Part shown: positions 1 through 16,003 of the stretch, piece after piece
Position numbering within the stretch: position 1 is the stretch's first letter
How the letters are laid out: every line of letters starts with the position of its first letter
Origin: Myripristis murdjan
Taxonomy: Eukaryota; Chordata; Actinopteri; Holocentriformes; Holocentridae
Direction of reading: 5' to 3'
DNA length: 64,000 nucleotides
Assembly: GCF_902150065.1 (NCBI RefSeq)
Contig: NC_043986.1
Coordinates: forward strand, 11,027,390 to 11,091,389
Position numbers and translations under genes: made by a program
The notes under the pieces: model-generated
The model's input: only the letters and a program-made list of their open reading frames with translations
Told to the model about the DNA's origin: nothing
Databases searched by the model: none

Positions 1-181
1 GGCCTCTTGCCAAAAGAAAAAAAACCCAGCCAGACTTTAGTAAACTTGGTAAGGAAGGTAAGAGTTTATCTGCCAAGACCAATTTGCTTAGACCACAGTA
101 ACAGCCTGGGTTCCGGCGTATTTTCTTGGTCAGGGCATATTTATAGTACAAACTGCTGCTTTTATCAGACCAATCATATAC
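1..181 (-). other. esyt1 intron, partial
   Basis: The sequence lies downstream (minus sense) of the donor at 181-180. It has no recognisable continuation of the SMP domain, so I read it as the start of the next intron. Confidence 0.6.
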
Positions 182-3100
182 CTTGTCTCCCAGGTTGACC
201 TTTGTGAAGCTGAGTGTCTGCAGATGAATGCTGGAAGCACGGATGGCAGGGGCGATGGTTTCTACCAGCAACTTTTCCAGATACTGGCCTACAAAAGGCC
301 AAGCCTGCTGCAGGATCTGCAAGGTAGACGAAAAAAAAAGTGTTGATGCACTCTTTTTTGGCGAAGTTTGACACTGAGAAAATCAGGTCATATGTTTTAT
401 TACAGTATACAGAGGATGCATTGAGTAATCAAAAATGATCTGATTTATCATTCATTATATAGAGTTTGTGTTCTCATTCAAATGTAAGTATTTCTGTTCT
501 TTATTATATAAAGGCAATTATGTAATAATGTACTGAAAAGCACTTCCTTTCTTACAAGTTCAAGACAAGTTTATTTAGAGCTCCATATCACTGTTAACTG
601 TCTCAAGTCATTAATTTACAACAGACAAAACAGGATGACGCCCCTTGGCGTCATCCTGTGGACAAGAAAAAACTCCCCAAAATACCCCCAAGGTGGAACA
701 GGGAAAAATGGAAGAAATCTTGACAAAGACCCAGTGAACTAATTGCAAACATTATAGTCATAATGCAGAAGAAAACACTCTGGCAGACAAAGTAAGGACA
801 GCAAAATTAACAGGGGCTGCCGACCTAAAGATGGGAGCCACATCCATGCAGTGAAACATGGACACAAACCAGTCACACACACAGAGGAGACAGAGGAGAA
901 CAGAAAACCACACGATCAAAACTGAAAGTGGAGAGGAAAGTGAAGAAGAGTGAGTGTGAGGGGCATCTAACCTGGCAAACACTAAACTAAACTATGACCA
1001 GAGGCAGCCTGAAGGCAGAGCCTGAGCCTCCTTCAATAACCAAAAAGAAATGATCCATGAATTAAAGAAAACGGATCAGGGTAGTTTTGTTTTAAAGGTA
1101 TCAAGAGGGTTTGCCCCCCTGGTTTGTGCAGGTAGACCACTCCAGAGGAAAGGAGAGCGGACGTCGTTTTAACTCTTGAAACATCTAGTCATCCAGCACT
1201 TTGAGATCACAGATCTCAATTTACACACATCTGTAAATTGAAATGAAGTCAGACAGGCAGGCCCATGTAGAATTATATATGTCAATAAAAATCTTGAAAT
1301 CTGCCCTGGCATGAATGGGAAGCCAGTGACAGGAAGTTAGTGTAATGTGGTCAGACTTCCTCGTTCACGTCAGGACTCTGGCAGTAACTGTGTATTGTGC
1401 AGAACATTAACTATTACAACAGGGTTACAGTGAGTGACAAACAGGTCGTGTTGCATGTTAGATTGTGGCATACACACATTACAAAGCTGCAGCCGCAGGC
1501 TATTTGCACAGTGATGGAGTTGCTTTTCAAAATGAGTTAACTAAGGCTCCCCTCTGACTGAGCACAATAATATAACTGTGAGGAAAACCTCAACCTGAGG
1601 CATCAATAATGCAATGCTTGATGGTTGTCTAGTAAATTAATCATAAACAATGTCCTCTGGCATCAGTCTTTTTGGGAAATTCTGTAAACATGTGTAGATA
1701 GAAAGACAAAATATATCCTATCATATCATTGGACTAATAAACAACATTTTTTTCATTTGATCAGTGAACACATACTGTAATGCATCATTTGTGCAGATTT
1801 ATCTCATGCAAAACATTTACATTTTGTATCAACGTTATCCCTCCTCATCCTCACTGTGGTGTTGCCTTCGGCATCTCGACGTGAGGTGTGACAGAGGAGT
1901 ATGAACTCTCATCATCTATATGCCATTCCTCTGACCTGGACCTCTAGCGCCTCATGGGGCTCCTGGTGCTAATGCTTCCCTCTGACGAGCCACGGCAGGG
2001 TCAGTTCCATGCATTATTTATGAGACAGTTATGGACATGCAGGTAAGAATGGTGCAGTCCATAAAATGCAAATCCTGAGAGGCTTTCTAAGCTGCCTTAC
2101 TCACAGACTACATATCAGCTCTTCTATTAGTGTGCACTACTTCCTGCACGTTGCCAGATATGATAAAAATGTGAGGAAATGTTGGGGCTGGGGTGAGTGC
2201 GTGCAGCCCAAATCACATGTCAGGAAGCCTAGGCGGAGAGCGCGGCAGTGGAAGACGAGTCCAGCAGTTTACCCTCCTAAAATGTGGATTTTTTTGTCAC
2301 AGACTTCATTACATTTTTGCCCACCAGAAGGGCGCATTGTGTATTAGCATTCACACCCACGCTTGCCCTGTGCTGATGCTAGGTTACTGTCGTGACAGAG
2401 ACAAAGTGGCTGCGATATCATTCGAGCAACTATCCCTGCCTCTTAATTACAACAGTAGATAATCTGCCCTGATGAAGGGACTCCAAAGGGATCCAGGGCA
2501 AACATAAAGTCTGCACATGTGCTGTTTACCTTCATATAAAACATGAGGCATTGCCAATATTTTTGCAGTTACTCAACGGAAAACTGCAACACCTTATCTC
2601 GGTATTCGAGCATTAGTTATTTCCTTTTCTTCCCTATCAGATGAATGTTATCAGTGCAAGCCTGCACCATATCTATATTGTTGTGTGTTAAAAGAGATGC
2701 AGCTTTAAAAATGATGAGCTCCTCGCAGCATGCAAACACACACACATGCACACACATATACAACAGGATAAAAACGTACCTTGTTCAGCCACTCCACTTT
2801 TTCCACATCTGGGAAGTTGACCTGTGGGCAAGTAAAGGCCAAACATGAACTCTCTAAGACTTCAAATATGACAGGGTAGTGTAACGTGGCTGTGTGAGGG
2901 GAGCTGGAAAGTAACTACTTCATTCATTATTTCAGTATTTTTCTGAGCATTTTTGAGAGTCCACACTTCATTTTTAGATTTGCAATTGGTGAGTAAAATG
3001 AAATTTTTTACCAAGCATGTCTCAAAAATTTGAGGTGTTTCTGTGCTTGAATTGTGTACTTGTACTCCATACATACATAGAGAGCATGTATACTTGTGTG

Positions 3101-3479
3101 TGGTTCTAGTAAGATACTCTTAGTCTGAGTAACATTTAATGCATGTACTGTTAGTCCAGCTTGAACAGGATTTAACTGGATAGCAGTATTTGTGCACCAG
3201 CACACACTTGACCGCTGAAACAAATTCTTCATTTTGGTCACTGATTAAATTTCAGAAAACCATCGAGCACAGCGCTTCATTATCACGGCAGCCATGAAAC
3301 CTCATTACACCAATCATGTCCCAGGCACACAAACACACACACTTTTCTCTTGTCTCTTGTGTCCTGATATGGTGGTCCTGGTCTCTGCTGCTCTCCACTC
3401 GAAGATGTTTATGAGTCATCATGTTTTTGGAGCCAGATAAGGTCAAGAGCAATTCTACTGTGGTGAAACGGGAAGTGAA

Positions 3480-3522
<43 letters not shown>

Positions 3523-3846
3523 ACACAGACTATAAAGTGCCCTCTTCCTAAGAAATTGTTGATCAGTTGTTAAGTTGTAATACATTTACTGTAAGCTCTC
3601 CCAAACATAGGCTCATTGTTTCCACCAGGAAGACTTCATCGTGGTCTCATGTTATAATTCACATTCCTCAGAGTGGCAGAGGTTCAGACTAATTCCCCAG
3701 GCACTGCACATTAGGAATGTCCAAATATAGACTTTGCCAGGGACAGGAGAAAAAATGTAATGAGCAAAAAGTCCGTCACGACAGTCACGCATTTACTGGT
3801 GCAGGTTACCACAAAGAAAGTCTCTCTTCTCTCTCTCTCTCTGTAT

Positions 3847-3916
<70 letters not shown>

Positions 3917-4120
3917 TCATACAGAGAGGATTCACTTAGATCAATCATTCAAATAAAACACAAGAGCTAGTTAATGAGACATGACATGAATTAGATTATT
4001 AAACATGTAGGCGGTGACACACAGCTCTGTCCAGTGGATGGAGATGCAGCAGCAGTGTGACTGGGTATCATGTATTTCATCCCATGCGGTACTGTAGTGG
4101 CTGCAACCTGACAGAAATGA

Positions 4121-4154
<34 letters not shown>

Positions 4155-4531
4155 CTGCAGATAATGACCATGACCATGCCAGCACAGCTCAACCCACTCC
4201 TTACCCATGGCGGTAGGTCTCTTTTGGTCCTGAAGACCTTCGCGGTGGTGAATTCCATCTCGTTCTCCAAAAGGTACATGGCAGACTTGAGCCTCATCAC
4301 TTTGTCCAGTCGGCTGTGCTTCCAACCCATGTAGATCATCAGGCCGAACAGGACGATACTGATGCTGAACCCAAAGTACCCGGCCAGGTACACCGGTAAA
4401 AGCGCGCCTAGGCATTTCCCGAAGGACCACAAGACGCTCACCGCCCGTTCTCCAGGTGGATGAGCAGGCGAGGCCGAGTCCGCAGCCCCCTTCTCTTTGC
4501 CCATACTCGGCTCTGCATCAGCGGGTGGCAT
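182..4531 (-). CDS. esyt1: Extended synaptotagmin 1, N-terminal exons only (gene cut by window start)
   Basis: Extended synaptotagmins tether the endoplasmic reticulum to the plasma membrane and move lipids through an SMP domain. Three coding exons are visible on the minus strand: 4205-4531 (start ATG at 4531, residues 1-109), 2780-2821 (14 residues) and 182-316 (45 residues), each with GT-AG borders and phase-0 joins. Residues about 33-70 form the long hydrophobic ER hairpin (KCLGALLPVYLAGYFGF onward). VNFPDVEKVEWLNK and WPFVGQYLEKLLVETIAP begin the SMP domain. The C2 domains lie outside the window. The match to remembered ESYT1 (LQT.SFTKV in place of the ESYT2 LSTFSFTKV) and the rpl41/pa2g4/erbb3 neighbours favour ESYT1 over ESYT2/3. 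The intron at 317-2779 holds a fish repeat; the intron at 2822-4204 holds AC/TG microsatellites and a 31-base A run. Confidence 0.9.
541..1400 (+). repeat. Decayed teleost interspersed repeat in esyt1 intron
   Basis: Phrases known from a very common fish repeat appear in order: GACAAGTTTATTTAGAGC near 563, AAGAAAAAACTCCCC near 665, a GAAGAAATCTTGACAAAGACC-like phrase near 711, GTGCAGGTAGACCACTCCAGAG near 1126, and AATGTGGTCAGACTTCC near 1345 followed by GTCAGGACTCTGGC near 1369. Recognition is from memory of such repeats in fish introns. No ends or target duplications were located and no superfamily is assigned. Confidence 0.6.
630..659. repeat. Perfect 13-bp inverted repeat
   Basis: ACAGGATGACGCC (630-642) and GGCGTCATCCTGT (647-659) are exact complements around a CCTT loop, inside the esyt1 intron repeat. 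Confidence 0.9.
3481..3530. repeat. (AC)n microsatellite
   Basis: About 18 AC units with one interruption, inside the first long esyt1 intron. Confidence 0.95.
3848..3910. repeat. (TG)n microsatellite
   Basis: About 30 TG units, preceded by a short CT tract (3824-3842). Intronic to esyt1. Confidence 0.95.
4122..4152. repeat. Poly(A) run of about 31
   Basis: A homopolymer 50 bp from the esyt1 exon 1 donor, on the intron side. In the transcribed (minus) sense it is a T tract. Confidence 0.9.
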
Positions 4532-4900
4532 CGCAAGAGGCTTTTTTTCTCTGGATTCCCTGGCTCCGGTGGCCTTCAGCTCCTCTGCGGCTGCGTCTAT
4601 TCGGCGGGCGCCGGAGAAACCTTACCAGCGTGTTCCTGTGGCAAACATCGACAGATCGTCGACTGGTTAACAGCTCATGGTTTCGTTTGTGGACCGCTGC
4701 GCTCTCCAACAGCGCTGCGGGGCACTAAAATATTCCGTGGGTCACTTGCGTATACAGCTTATTCACAGCGACAGCAAGCAGGACGCAAAACCTGCGAGGG
4801 CGGACTCAGCTTCAATCCCTCCTTCCCATGAAATCCAGTAGAAAACTAAACCCTAGAATTAACTTGTAGCGTCAGTAACGCGGGCGGAGCGTATCGTGCT
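4532..4900 (-). promoter_or_regulatory. esyt1 5' UTR and probable CpG-rich promoter
   Basis: The sequence upstream of the esyt1 ATG is distinctly richer in CG dinucleotides (for example near 4599-4610 and 4880-4893) than the AT-rich flanks, as expected for a vertebrate housekeeping promoter. No TATA box was recognised. The exact start site is unknown. Confidence 0.45.
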
Positions 4901-7900
4901 TGAACTGTACCACTGTAAAATGGAGATTTCCCCTCAACTAGACACCCGATATGAAGTCAAGCCATTCACAGCAGTGTGGCATGCAAATCAGGGAAATCAG
5001 TAAACCTTATGTACGTTAGTATCAATGTAACGGATATGCTCTTTTTCTCCCCGTTATCTTTTTTTTACATAAGCAAAACGCCGGTGCCTGCCCACATAAG
5101 CGCAAGCGCTCAGCACACTGCAGCAGCTTTTACGACAGAGCCCTCCAGCACCCACAGGCTCCCTGATAGAAATTTCAGCTTTGCACAAGTTCAGTGGGAA
5201 ACACGGAAATGGGCAAGAGGCACAACCAGCAGTGGCTACGACTTCACCCTAACCCACAAACAGGCCTGCTATCACGGATGCGCCAGCTGCCACTAATGCG
5301 ATATTTACGCACCAGTAAACGCAGCAGGTAAACAGCTCAAATCTGCGGCTCAGGCTGACCTGAAATGGTTACTGACCATATAAAAATCGATCATTTGTGT
5401 TTACTTCATCCTGCAGGTTTCCACGCCACCTGTTTTTGGACGGAAGTTGTTCCTTTGCCTGGCAGCGAAAAGGGTTTTAATCTCTCCCTGGTTACTTGGA
5501 TACAGCTGGGAGAGCTGCTCACCAGCCAGGCTGTAAAGAAAGAAGCAAAGGTGAATTTTGATCAAATAACCCGTTTTTGGTATGCCATATTCTTTCCAAA
5601 TAGGCTTCAAAAGGGTATTCTCTTGCACTTACAGTTCAGTTTCCAGTAATTTCTAATTGCCAAGTTATCTCTTAGTATTTCCTGGTAATAACAAACTGTT
5701 AATATCCACTTACCAAGGATAAGTTCCTAAATAGCCACCAGGAAGGTTATTTAACATACTTGCAATCCATCTTTTAGATAATTTTCCAGTAAGTGATTTG
5801 TGTTTCCAACTTTTTTTCCTAATACGCTAAATACCTGGTAATTAGTGGGCTGTAAAATAAAGGTTACCTAAATATATATTGTTTTAAATGAGTGGCATCC
5901 CCCTTTAAGTCTTTAGCGCAATATGAAACCTGGCCCGTCACCAGCGCACAGTTTGGTCGTCTCATATCTCTCAAAATAACTTTACCATCAGCTTCTTTTG
6001 TGAAAACCATGCATGGCGATTGTGCAAATGAAACTCTGAACTGTGCTTCTGAAAGAGCGTCATGTGCTGTGTGGCAGCAGATAAAGGGGCTTTACACGGG
6101 GAATGCCAGCCAATCTGTAATTATTTCTTTATCTCATATAGAATAAATAAGAATACATCTATTAGTCATGAATAAACCTTTAATGATGAGAGAAAAAAAC
6201 AAGTTTGATGAGATCCTCTGCATGTTGACTGGTAATTTCTCTCCATTGACCGCAGGACAGGTTGTTTGTTATCATGCTGTGTGACAGTAATGACTCTGTA
6301 GCTGCCACCAAACTAAACTCAGCCACTGGCTCAGAGCCCACACTATACAACCACAAACCCTCTTTGCTCTCATTTTAACATGCCTGTTGAAAAACTTAGA
6401 ACACGTGCATATCACACACAACCAAGATCATCAGATCTGAGTCATGCAACTTTTGGGCAATGGAAAACATCTGCTTTCTCCCTCTCTCTCAGTTATCCAG
6501 AAACAAGAAGCAGAAGTGGCAGTCATAAGGGAATGATGTGTTTTTGCTTCTTTGGAAGAAGATCAAAGTTCAAACTCAGGGTAAGTGCTTTCAGCATTAA
6601 AGCAATGCAAACGTGTATAAATCATCATTAATTTACCTTTTCACTATACAGGAAACCTACATTATTAACTAAATAATGTCCTTGCTTTCCCTTCTTAGTA
6701 AGATGATAATAGAGATGTACCAACACCATTCTGACTAATCTCTAACTTTAACTATTTGCAGAGGGCATGTTGATGCATGTTGCAAAGTGATCCAAGGCTA
6801 CAACATAGAGATCGAGTTTAAGCAAAGAGGACAGCTCGGTGAAGCATGTAAGAGTAAAACCTGTGACCCTTGTGCTCATCACAGCAATGTCAGAAACCAG
6901 GTATTCCTGAATTATTAGCCTCTTCAGTGGGCTGGTGAGCTGTGGGCCTGCTTACCTACAGCCGATACGCTCCTGGTCTGTCTTTGTGATTGCATTAAGT
7001 CCAGATGAGTCTCCAATGTCACTGCTGGCTATTGTGGGCACAGTCTGTCTGCTGGATAACCTTCTAAAATACAGAATGTGTCTGCCCTTTACAAAAAAAA
7101 TAAGCGATCAGGGCAGTGTTTGGCTTGTGCCCATTGAGTTACATCATTTATTTGTCTAGGATATGTCCTCTGGTTAATTGTGGGCAGTGCCAGGAGGTGG
7201 ACGGCTGACATTCTGCCCACTACTGGGACACAAGGCACTTCTAAAGACCACAGTGAAAGGAATACATACAGTAAAATTGCCTGTTACCATATCACCTGTA
7301 TCTGAGTATCCCAATTATTCACACCAGAGATATCAAGATTTATATTACACTAAGTCAGCTTGCTGAAGGTGTGAGACAGTTTGTTTCACTGCAGCTCCCT
7401 CTGCAGGGATAACTGCGCGTAAGTCATCCACATAAGTTTCACCAGTTTCCTGCAATGTGTCCACGGCAAAAGAAAAAAAAAATCTATTCTAAGACTTCAC
7501 TTTTGTATCTTGGTCAGGCTATAATAACTGCATCTGCTTCCTTGTGCAGGGACATATGCATGTCTTACTCAAAGAGACGTCTTGATTCATTTGGGTATTG
7601 CACTGCATTTATATGGGGTCATATTCAAAGCAGAACTCTCTTCTCAGTTTCATCCGGGTACGAGTGCAAATGGAAGTGACTGAGGCTGTAAAAGACAGAT
7701 CGACGCTGTGTCCTGTGATAAAGTGCCCTCTAGCCACAGCCTGCTTGTAAATCACCTCAGCTGAGAACAGAAAGGTATATTGGAGCCATTTCAAGGACTT
7801 AAAACAAGACATATAAGTGAATTGTTGCTTGAGACTGAGCAGCTGTACAAAGATACCTGCATACACACACACAGCCAAGTCAGGGCATGTACATCAACAT

Positions 7901-8630
7901 GAACTGCTCTCAAGAGAAATTTTTCCCATGGCTTCCTCCTGCAGACGCACATGCCAGGTCTGAGGATGAACTGCTGATGAAGATTTCCTGCCAAGGGCTT
8001 TGAATAGACTTGTCAAATAGTACCGCAAGGTCTAAGACCAGTATGCACTTGACAGGATGCAATTACTGTACTCTTAAAATAAATAAATAAACCTGACAAC
8101 TCAACAAAAACAAAATTTCCCTTAAGCCTTCTGTCCTCCAAGCACAATGCAAGAGGTGTCGAAGATATAGGATTTGACATAGAAACTTTTGGGATGAACA
8201 CAAAGACTTAAGGAATGCCAAGGACATTTCACCCAATTAGTTTTACTGAGTGAATTTAAATCATAACCCAGTGTTGTTTTTAAGTGGTGACTTGAATCAT
8301 GTTCACCACATTTTAGCTGACCCACTTAAGACCAAATTAAGTATGACACATATCTTTGCTTAGTTTGCCATGCTTTGTCTCAGCATGGCAAACTAAGAAA
8401 TTGCCATGGTGTTTGCATGTCATTATGGAACCCCTCTTTAATTTGTGATAACACTTTATATGTATTAGGCACTACATAAAGCATGAAGTCACCAAAATAC
8501 TAACTTTGACAGCACCTGCAAAACTCCAGACCCATCATAGCTTGCCAGCAGAAGCCATGAATGTGTAAATTATGCCTATAGCTGATTCAGTGAAGTACAC
8601 AGACACATCAGGTTAGTTTTTTAACCCAAA
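4900..8630. other. Intergenic interval esyt1-rpl41, no gene recognised
   Basis: The ORFs here are short, unconserved in appearance and unsupported by splice signals. The stretch at 5640-5870 is AT-rich with several CTGGTAA / TTACCAGGAA-like words and may be an old short transposable element. A strong stem-loop lies at 8359-8397. In human, ZC3H10 sits between RPL41 and ESYT1; no zinc-finger CCCH coding sequence was seen here. Confidence 0.5.
8359..8397. repeat. Perfect 16-bp inverted repeat (stem-loop)
   Basis: CTTAGTTTGCCATGCT at 8359-8374 is exactly complementary to 8382-8397, with a 7-base loop (TTGTCTC). Pairing does not extend far beyond, so it is shorter than a typical microRNA precursor. 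Confidence 0.85.
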
Positions 8631-8633
8631 ACC

Positions 8634-8639
8634 TTTAAT
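8634..8639 (-). other. rpl41 polyadenylation signal (ATTAAA)
   Basis: The variant signal ATTAAA is read on the minus strand about 230 nt after the rpl41 stop. This fits a compact ribosomal-protein 3' UTR. Confidence 0.55.
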
Positions 8640-8869
8640 CGAAGTATAAACAAAAATAAAACGATGAAGACAAGGAGTTAAGAACAAAGTCCAGAACGCC
8701 CCAGAGGGCCAGTCGTCCGTCCAGGTGTTGCTGAACCGGCTCTCCAGTTCTCAGACAGCGGCTCCGCTCCCTCAGGTTCACTCAGGGGCCACCGGGCTCA
8801 GACTTGGCCCCGGGGAGGCCGCTGGACTCCGGCTGTGTTTACAGCCCGTGACGGCGCGGCCACGGCAGG

Positions 8870-9290
8870 TTACTTAGACCTCTGCCTCATCTTTCTCCTT
8901 TTGCGCTTCAGCCTGCAATTAATTAAAATCCAAAACAGCATGGAGTAACATCACTGTAGTAATTATTATGGCTTCCCAAATAAACAGTGGACACACGCTT
9001 ACCTGCGCATACGCTTCTTCCTCCACTGAAACACAGGAGAGACAATGTTAGCGACATTATGGCAGTTTACACATTTTATGCATACACACTTGTCATATTT
9101 TTTCAAGTAAATACGAATGAATGCTTAAGCGCAGACACAGAAAAGCAAGAATATTCACGTTTATCCAGTGTTCAAAGGCAAAAATTAACATTACAGTGCA
9201 TTTCTCGCTACTAGGACTGTTAGCTAGCCGACTAGCATCACGGCAAAGATTTACTCTTTCAAATGAGCAGACGCGTACCTTGGCTCTCAT
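8870..9290 (-). CDS. rpl41: Ribosomal protein eL41 (RPL41)
   Basis: RPL41 is the smallest ribosomal protein, a single basic helix in the large subunit. Coding exons on the minus strand are 9279-9290 (MRAK), 9003-9025 and 8870-8912. They join to 25 residues, [20 protein letters not shown] followed by RQRSK, matching the remembered invariant vertebrate protein. All donors are GT and acceptors AG, and the phases fit (12+23+43 = 78 nt with stop). It is too small to be caught by length-based ORF calling. A non-coding 5' piece (9291-9305) is preceded by an acceptor, and a first untranslated exon probably ends near 9415. In human RPL41 also lies beside PA2G4 and ESYT1, which supports the call. Confidence 0.96.
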
Positions 9291-9409
9291 GTTGAGGAGG
9301 CTTGTCTGAAAAGAGAAGGTGGATTGTGATGGATTAGTCAGATGGATTAAAAAAGACGAGGATTTATTTGGATTCAGATGCAAACATTTACGAGACGGCA
9401 GCTTCCACC

Positions 9410-9470
9410 TACCACAGCGGAACAGTCCCCCAGAAGAACGTCATCTTTCCGCGACTTGATATTTATAGCC
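9410..9470 (-). promoter_or_regulatory. rpl41 core promoter and untranslated exon 1
   Basis: On the minus strand a TATA-like CTATAAATA lies at 9461-9469. About 30 bp downstream, near 9432-9440, is a pyrimidine stretch (CGTTCTTCTGG) that could be a 5' TOP start as in ribosomal-protein genes. Exon 1 seems to end at a GTGGTAGGT donor near 9413. The start site is inferred. Confidence 0.5.
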
Positions 9471-9667
9471 AGTTGTACGTCATTGTCATTGGCCCGCCGT
9501 GATCATGGGAAATGAAGGTTTTTTTCCTTTCTAAAATGTAGTTCACAACTAAATGCAGTAACGTGGAGAAAATTGTGTTTTTCTCCACGTTTTCTGTGTT
9601 TTTTTCTGATATCCATACATATGAATACTGAATGTGCGCATTTAAATGTATATTATCTAGATACACA

Positions 9668-10812
9668 CAGTGCATTCAGAAAATATTCAGACCCCCTGCA
9701 CTTTTGTTATGTTGCAGTCTGATGCTACAATCGTTTAAATTCATTTTTTCTCTCATTAATCTACACTCAGTACCCTATAATGACAAAGTAAAAACAGAAC
9801 TGTAGAAATTTTTGGAAATTTATTAAAAAGAAAGAAATGAAATATATTGAGATCCTTTACTCAGAACTTAGTTGATGATGCTGTCACCACCATGCTTCAC
9901 TGTTGTGATGGTGTTGGGCAGGTGATGAGCGCTGCCTGGTTTCCTCCAGACATAACGTTTGTAATTGAGGCACAAACGGTTCAATCTTGGTTTCATCAGA
10001 CCAGAGAATCTTGTTTCTCACAGTCCGAGAGTCCTTCGGCTGCTTTTGTTTTGTTTTGTTTTATTTTTGCAAACCCCCTTTCATGTGTTTTGCACTGAGG
10101 AGAGGCTTCCGTCCAGCCACTCTGCCATAAAGCCCAGATCGCTGATGGTTGTCCCTCTGGAGCTTTGTCCCGTCTCCACACAGGATCTCTGATCTGGAGC
10201 TCAGTCAGAGTGACCATCGGGTTCTTGGTAACCTTTCTTACTAAGGCCCTTCTCCCATGATGGCTCAGTTTGGCCGGGCAGCCAGCTCTTGGAAGAGTCC
10301 TGGCTGTTCCAAACTTCTTCCATTTGAGAATGATGGATGCCACTGCGCTCCTGGGAACCTTCAGTGCAGCAGAAATTTTTTTTGTAGCCTTCCCCAGATC
10401 TGTGCCTTGCAACAATCCTGTCAATGAGCTCTGCAGGCAGTTCCTTTGTCCTCATGGCTTTGTTTTTTGCTCTGATATGCATTGTCAGCTGTGAGGCCCT
10501 CTATAGAGAGGTGTGTGCCTTTCCAAATCATGTCCAATCAATTTAATTTACCACAGGTGGACTCTAATCAAGCAACGATCAAGAGAAATGGGAGGCACCA
10601 GAGCTAAATTTCAAGTGTTGTTGCAAAGGGTCTGAATACTTCAATGTGATATTTCAGTTTTTCCTTTTTAATAAGTTTACATTTCTACAATTGTGTTTTC
10701 ACTTAGTATAAATTAATGAGGAAAAAATGAGTGTGAACGACTGTAGCATCAGGCTGCAACATAACAAAAGTTAAAAAAGTGAAGGGGGTCTGAATACTTT
10801 CTGAATGCACTG
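9668..10812 (-). mobile_element. Tc1/mariner-family DNA transposon, internally deleted and dead
   Basis: Terminal inverted repeats of roughly 60-80 bp face each other: CAGTGCATTCAGAAAATATT at the left and its near complement ending GAATGCACTG at 10812, followed by a TA dinucleotide. The minus strand carries the start of a Tc1-type transposase from 10455 (MRTKELPAELIDRIVARHRS), a second helix-turn-helix stretch (KVPRSAVASIILKWKKFGT) and TLTELQ, in two reading frames; the shift falls near a T run at about 10376-10383. Most of the DDE catalytic region is absent, only short C-terminal echoes remain near 9870-9990, and the element is about 1.15 kb instead of the usual about 1.6 kb. It lies between the rpl41 promoter and the pa2g4 3' end. 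Confidence 0.92.
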
Positions 10813-10814
10813 TA

Positions 10815-11610
10815 CAGTGCCAAATGGCAGATCTTTATGTTGCCACTGTCTGTTGAGCTGACTTACATGTAGAGATATTTAAGATTAACCAAAGTGATTA
10901 CTGAGTGCCTTTTATTATGGTAACAATCTTTACAATAGCTGCAGTGCATAATGTCATCTGAGGAAGTGAAAGGCAATCCAAGGAACCAAACAAGCGAGTG
11001 ATGTCAGGTGGCTTTTTAATGTTTCCAAAAATAGTCTCTGAAACTGGGATTTGTTTTACAAAAGCATCCATATATTTAACAGCTATGGAATTCTTGTGTA
11101 AACAGACTGAAACTCCTTGACAGCAGTGGTGGCACCAGAAGACCGAATGCACAACCCTTTAGTGAGAGTTGCAGCATCCACGACTGAGCAAAGGAAGGAG
11201 AAAAAAAAAAAAAAAAAAAAATCACTACATTTTCAGTTGTTAAATTTCTCAACCAGTGGAAGAAGTCTTCAAAAATCCATTTAATAAATTGTTAGTTGAG
11301 TAACCTAGATGCCTAGAAGTATACATACAGTACTAGTATACAGACCTAAGCAAGAGCAGTGTGAATATGTAGTAATTTTGCTCAAACAGTAATGATGACT
11401 CATGATTTCATGCTTTTTAACCCTCATCAATGCTGTGTGACTTCAGGGTTCAAAACAGGTGTTAAACATTTCCCCCCCGCAGCAGCAGGTAAACATTCAG
11501 GTCAAAGGCATGGCTTCAGGTTTGTGACCTTGAGCAAATTATCTAAATGCCACAGTTACGTTGGCACGGTGCTGCGCAGTCATCCTCCTTGGTCACACTG
11601 TCAAAATCAT
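10815..11610. other. Intergenic interval between Tc1 copy and pa2g4 3' end
   Basis: AT-rich sequence with a 20-base A run near 11201-11220 and no gene signals recognised. Confidence 0.5.
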
Positions 11611-11611
11611 T

Positions 11612-11617
11612 TTTATT
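11612..11617 (-). other. Candidate pa2g4 polyadenylation signal (AATAAA)
   Basis: AATAAA on the minus strand about 415 nt beyond the pa2g4 stop. The predicted 3' UTR contains a (TG)n tract at 11817-11843. Another AATAAA lies further off near 10911, so the choice is uncertain. Confidence 0.4.
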
Positions 11618-11813
11618 TACCATGATTTTCACGATAGTTTTTGGGGGAGAGAAGGAGGGGAGAAGGCTTGTGGTCTCTCAAATAGTTAAGTCTTCCATTG
11701 AGAAAACCAACAATACGCCATTGCACAGAATATCCTCTCTTGGAGTGGAACTGTGCCTACTATTCAAGGGGAAATGCCCGTCTCAAGGACAGGGAAATTT
11801 AAGAGGGACGTGA

Positions 11814-11844
<31 letters not shown>

Positions 11845-12032
11845 GAGGGGAGTGACAGAATTTAGGAGCAGCAGCATCCCAGTCTGACATCAGTTAGAAT
11901 TGGAGGTATTCATGACGGGTAAGCCCGCAAGTGCCTCAGACAGCTGGGATAGGAGGATTCTCGACGTCTTTTCTTTGGGTCATCACATGTCTGTCAGTAA
12001 TTCTTGGAGACAAAAAGCTGACATGGAGGGAT

Positions 12033-16003
<3,971 letters not shown>

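Noticed and set aside
5365-5649. 94-codon ORF in the esyt1-rpl41 interval
   Set aside because: No domain, no splice signals and no conservation evidence.
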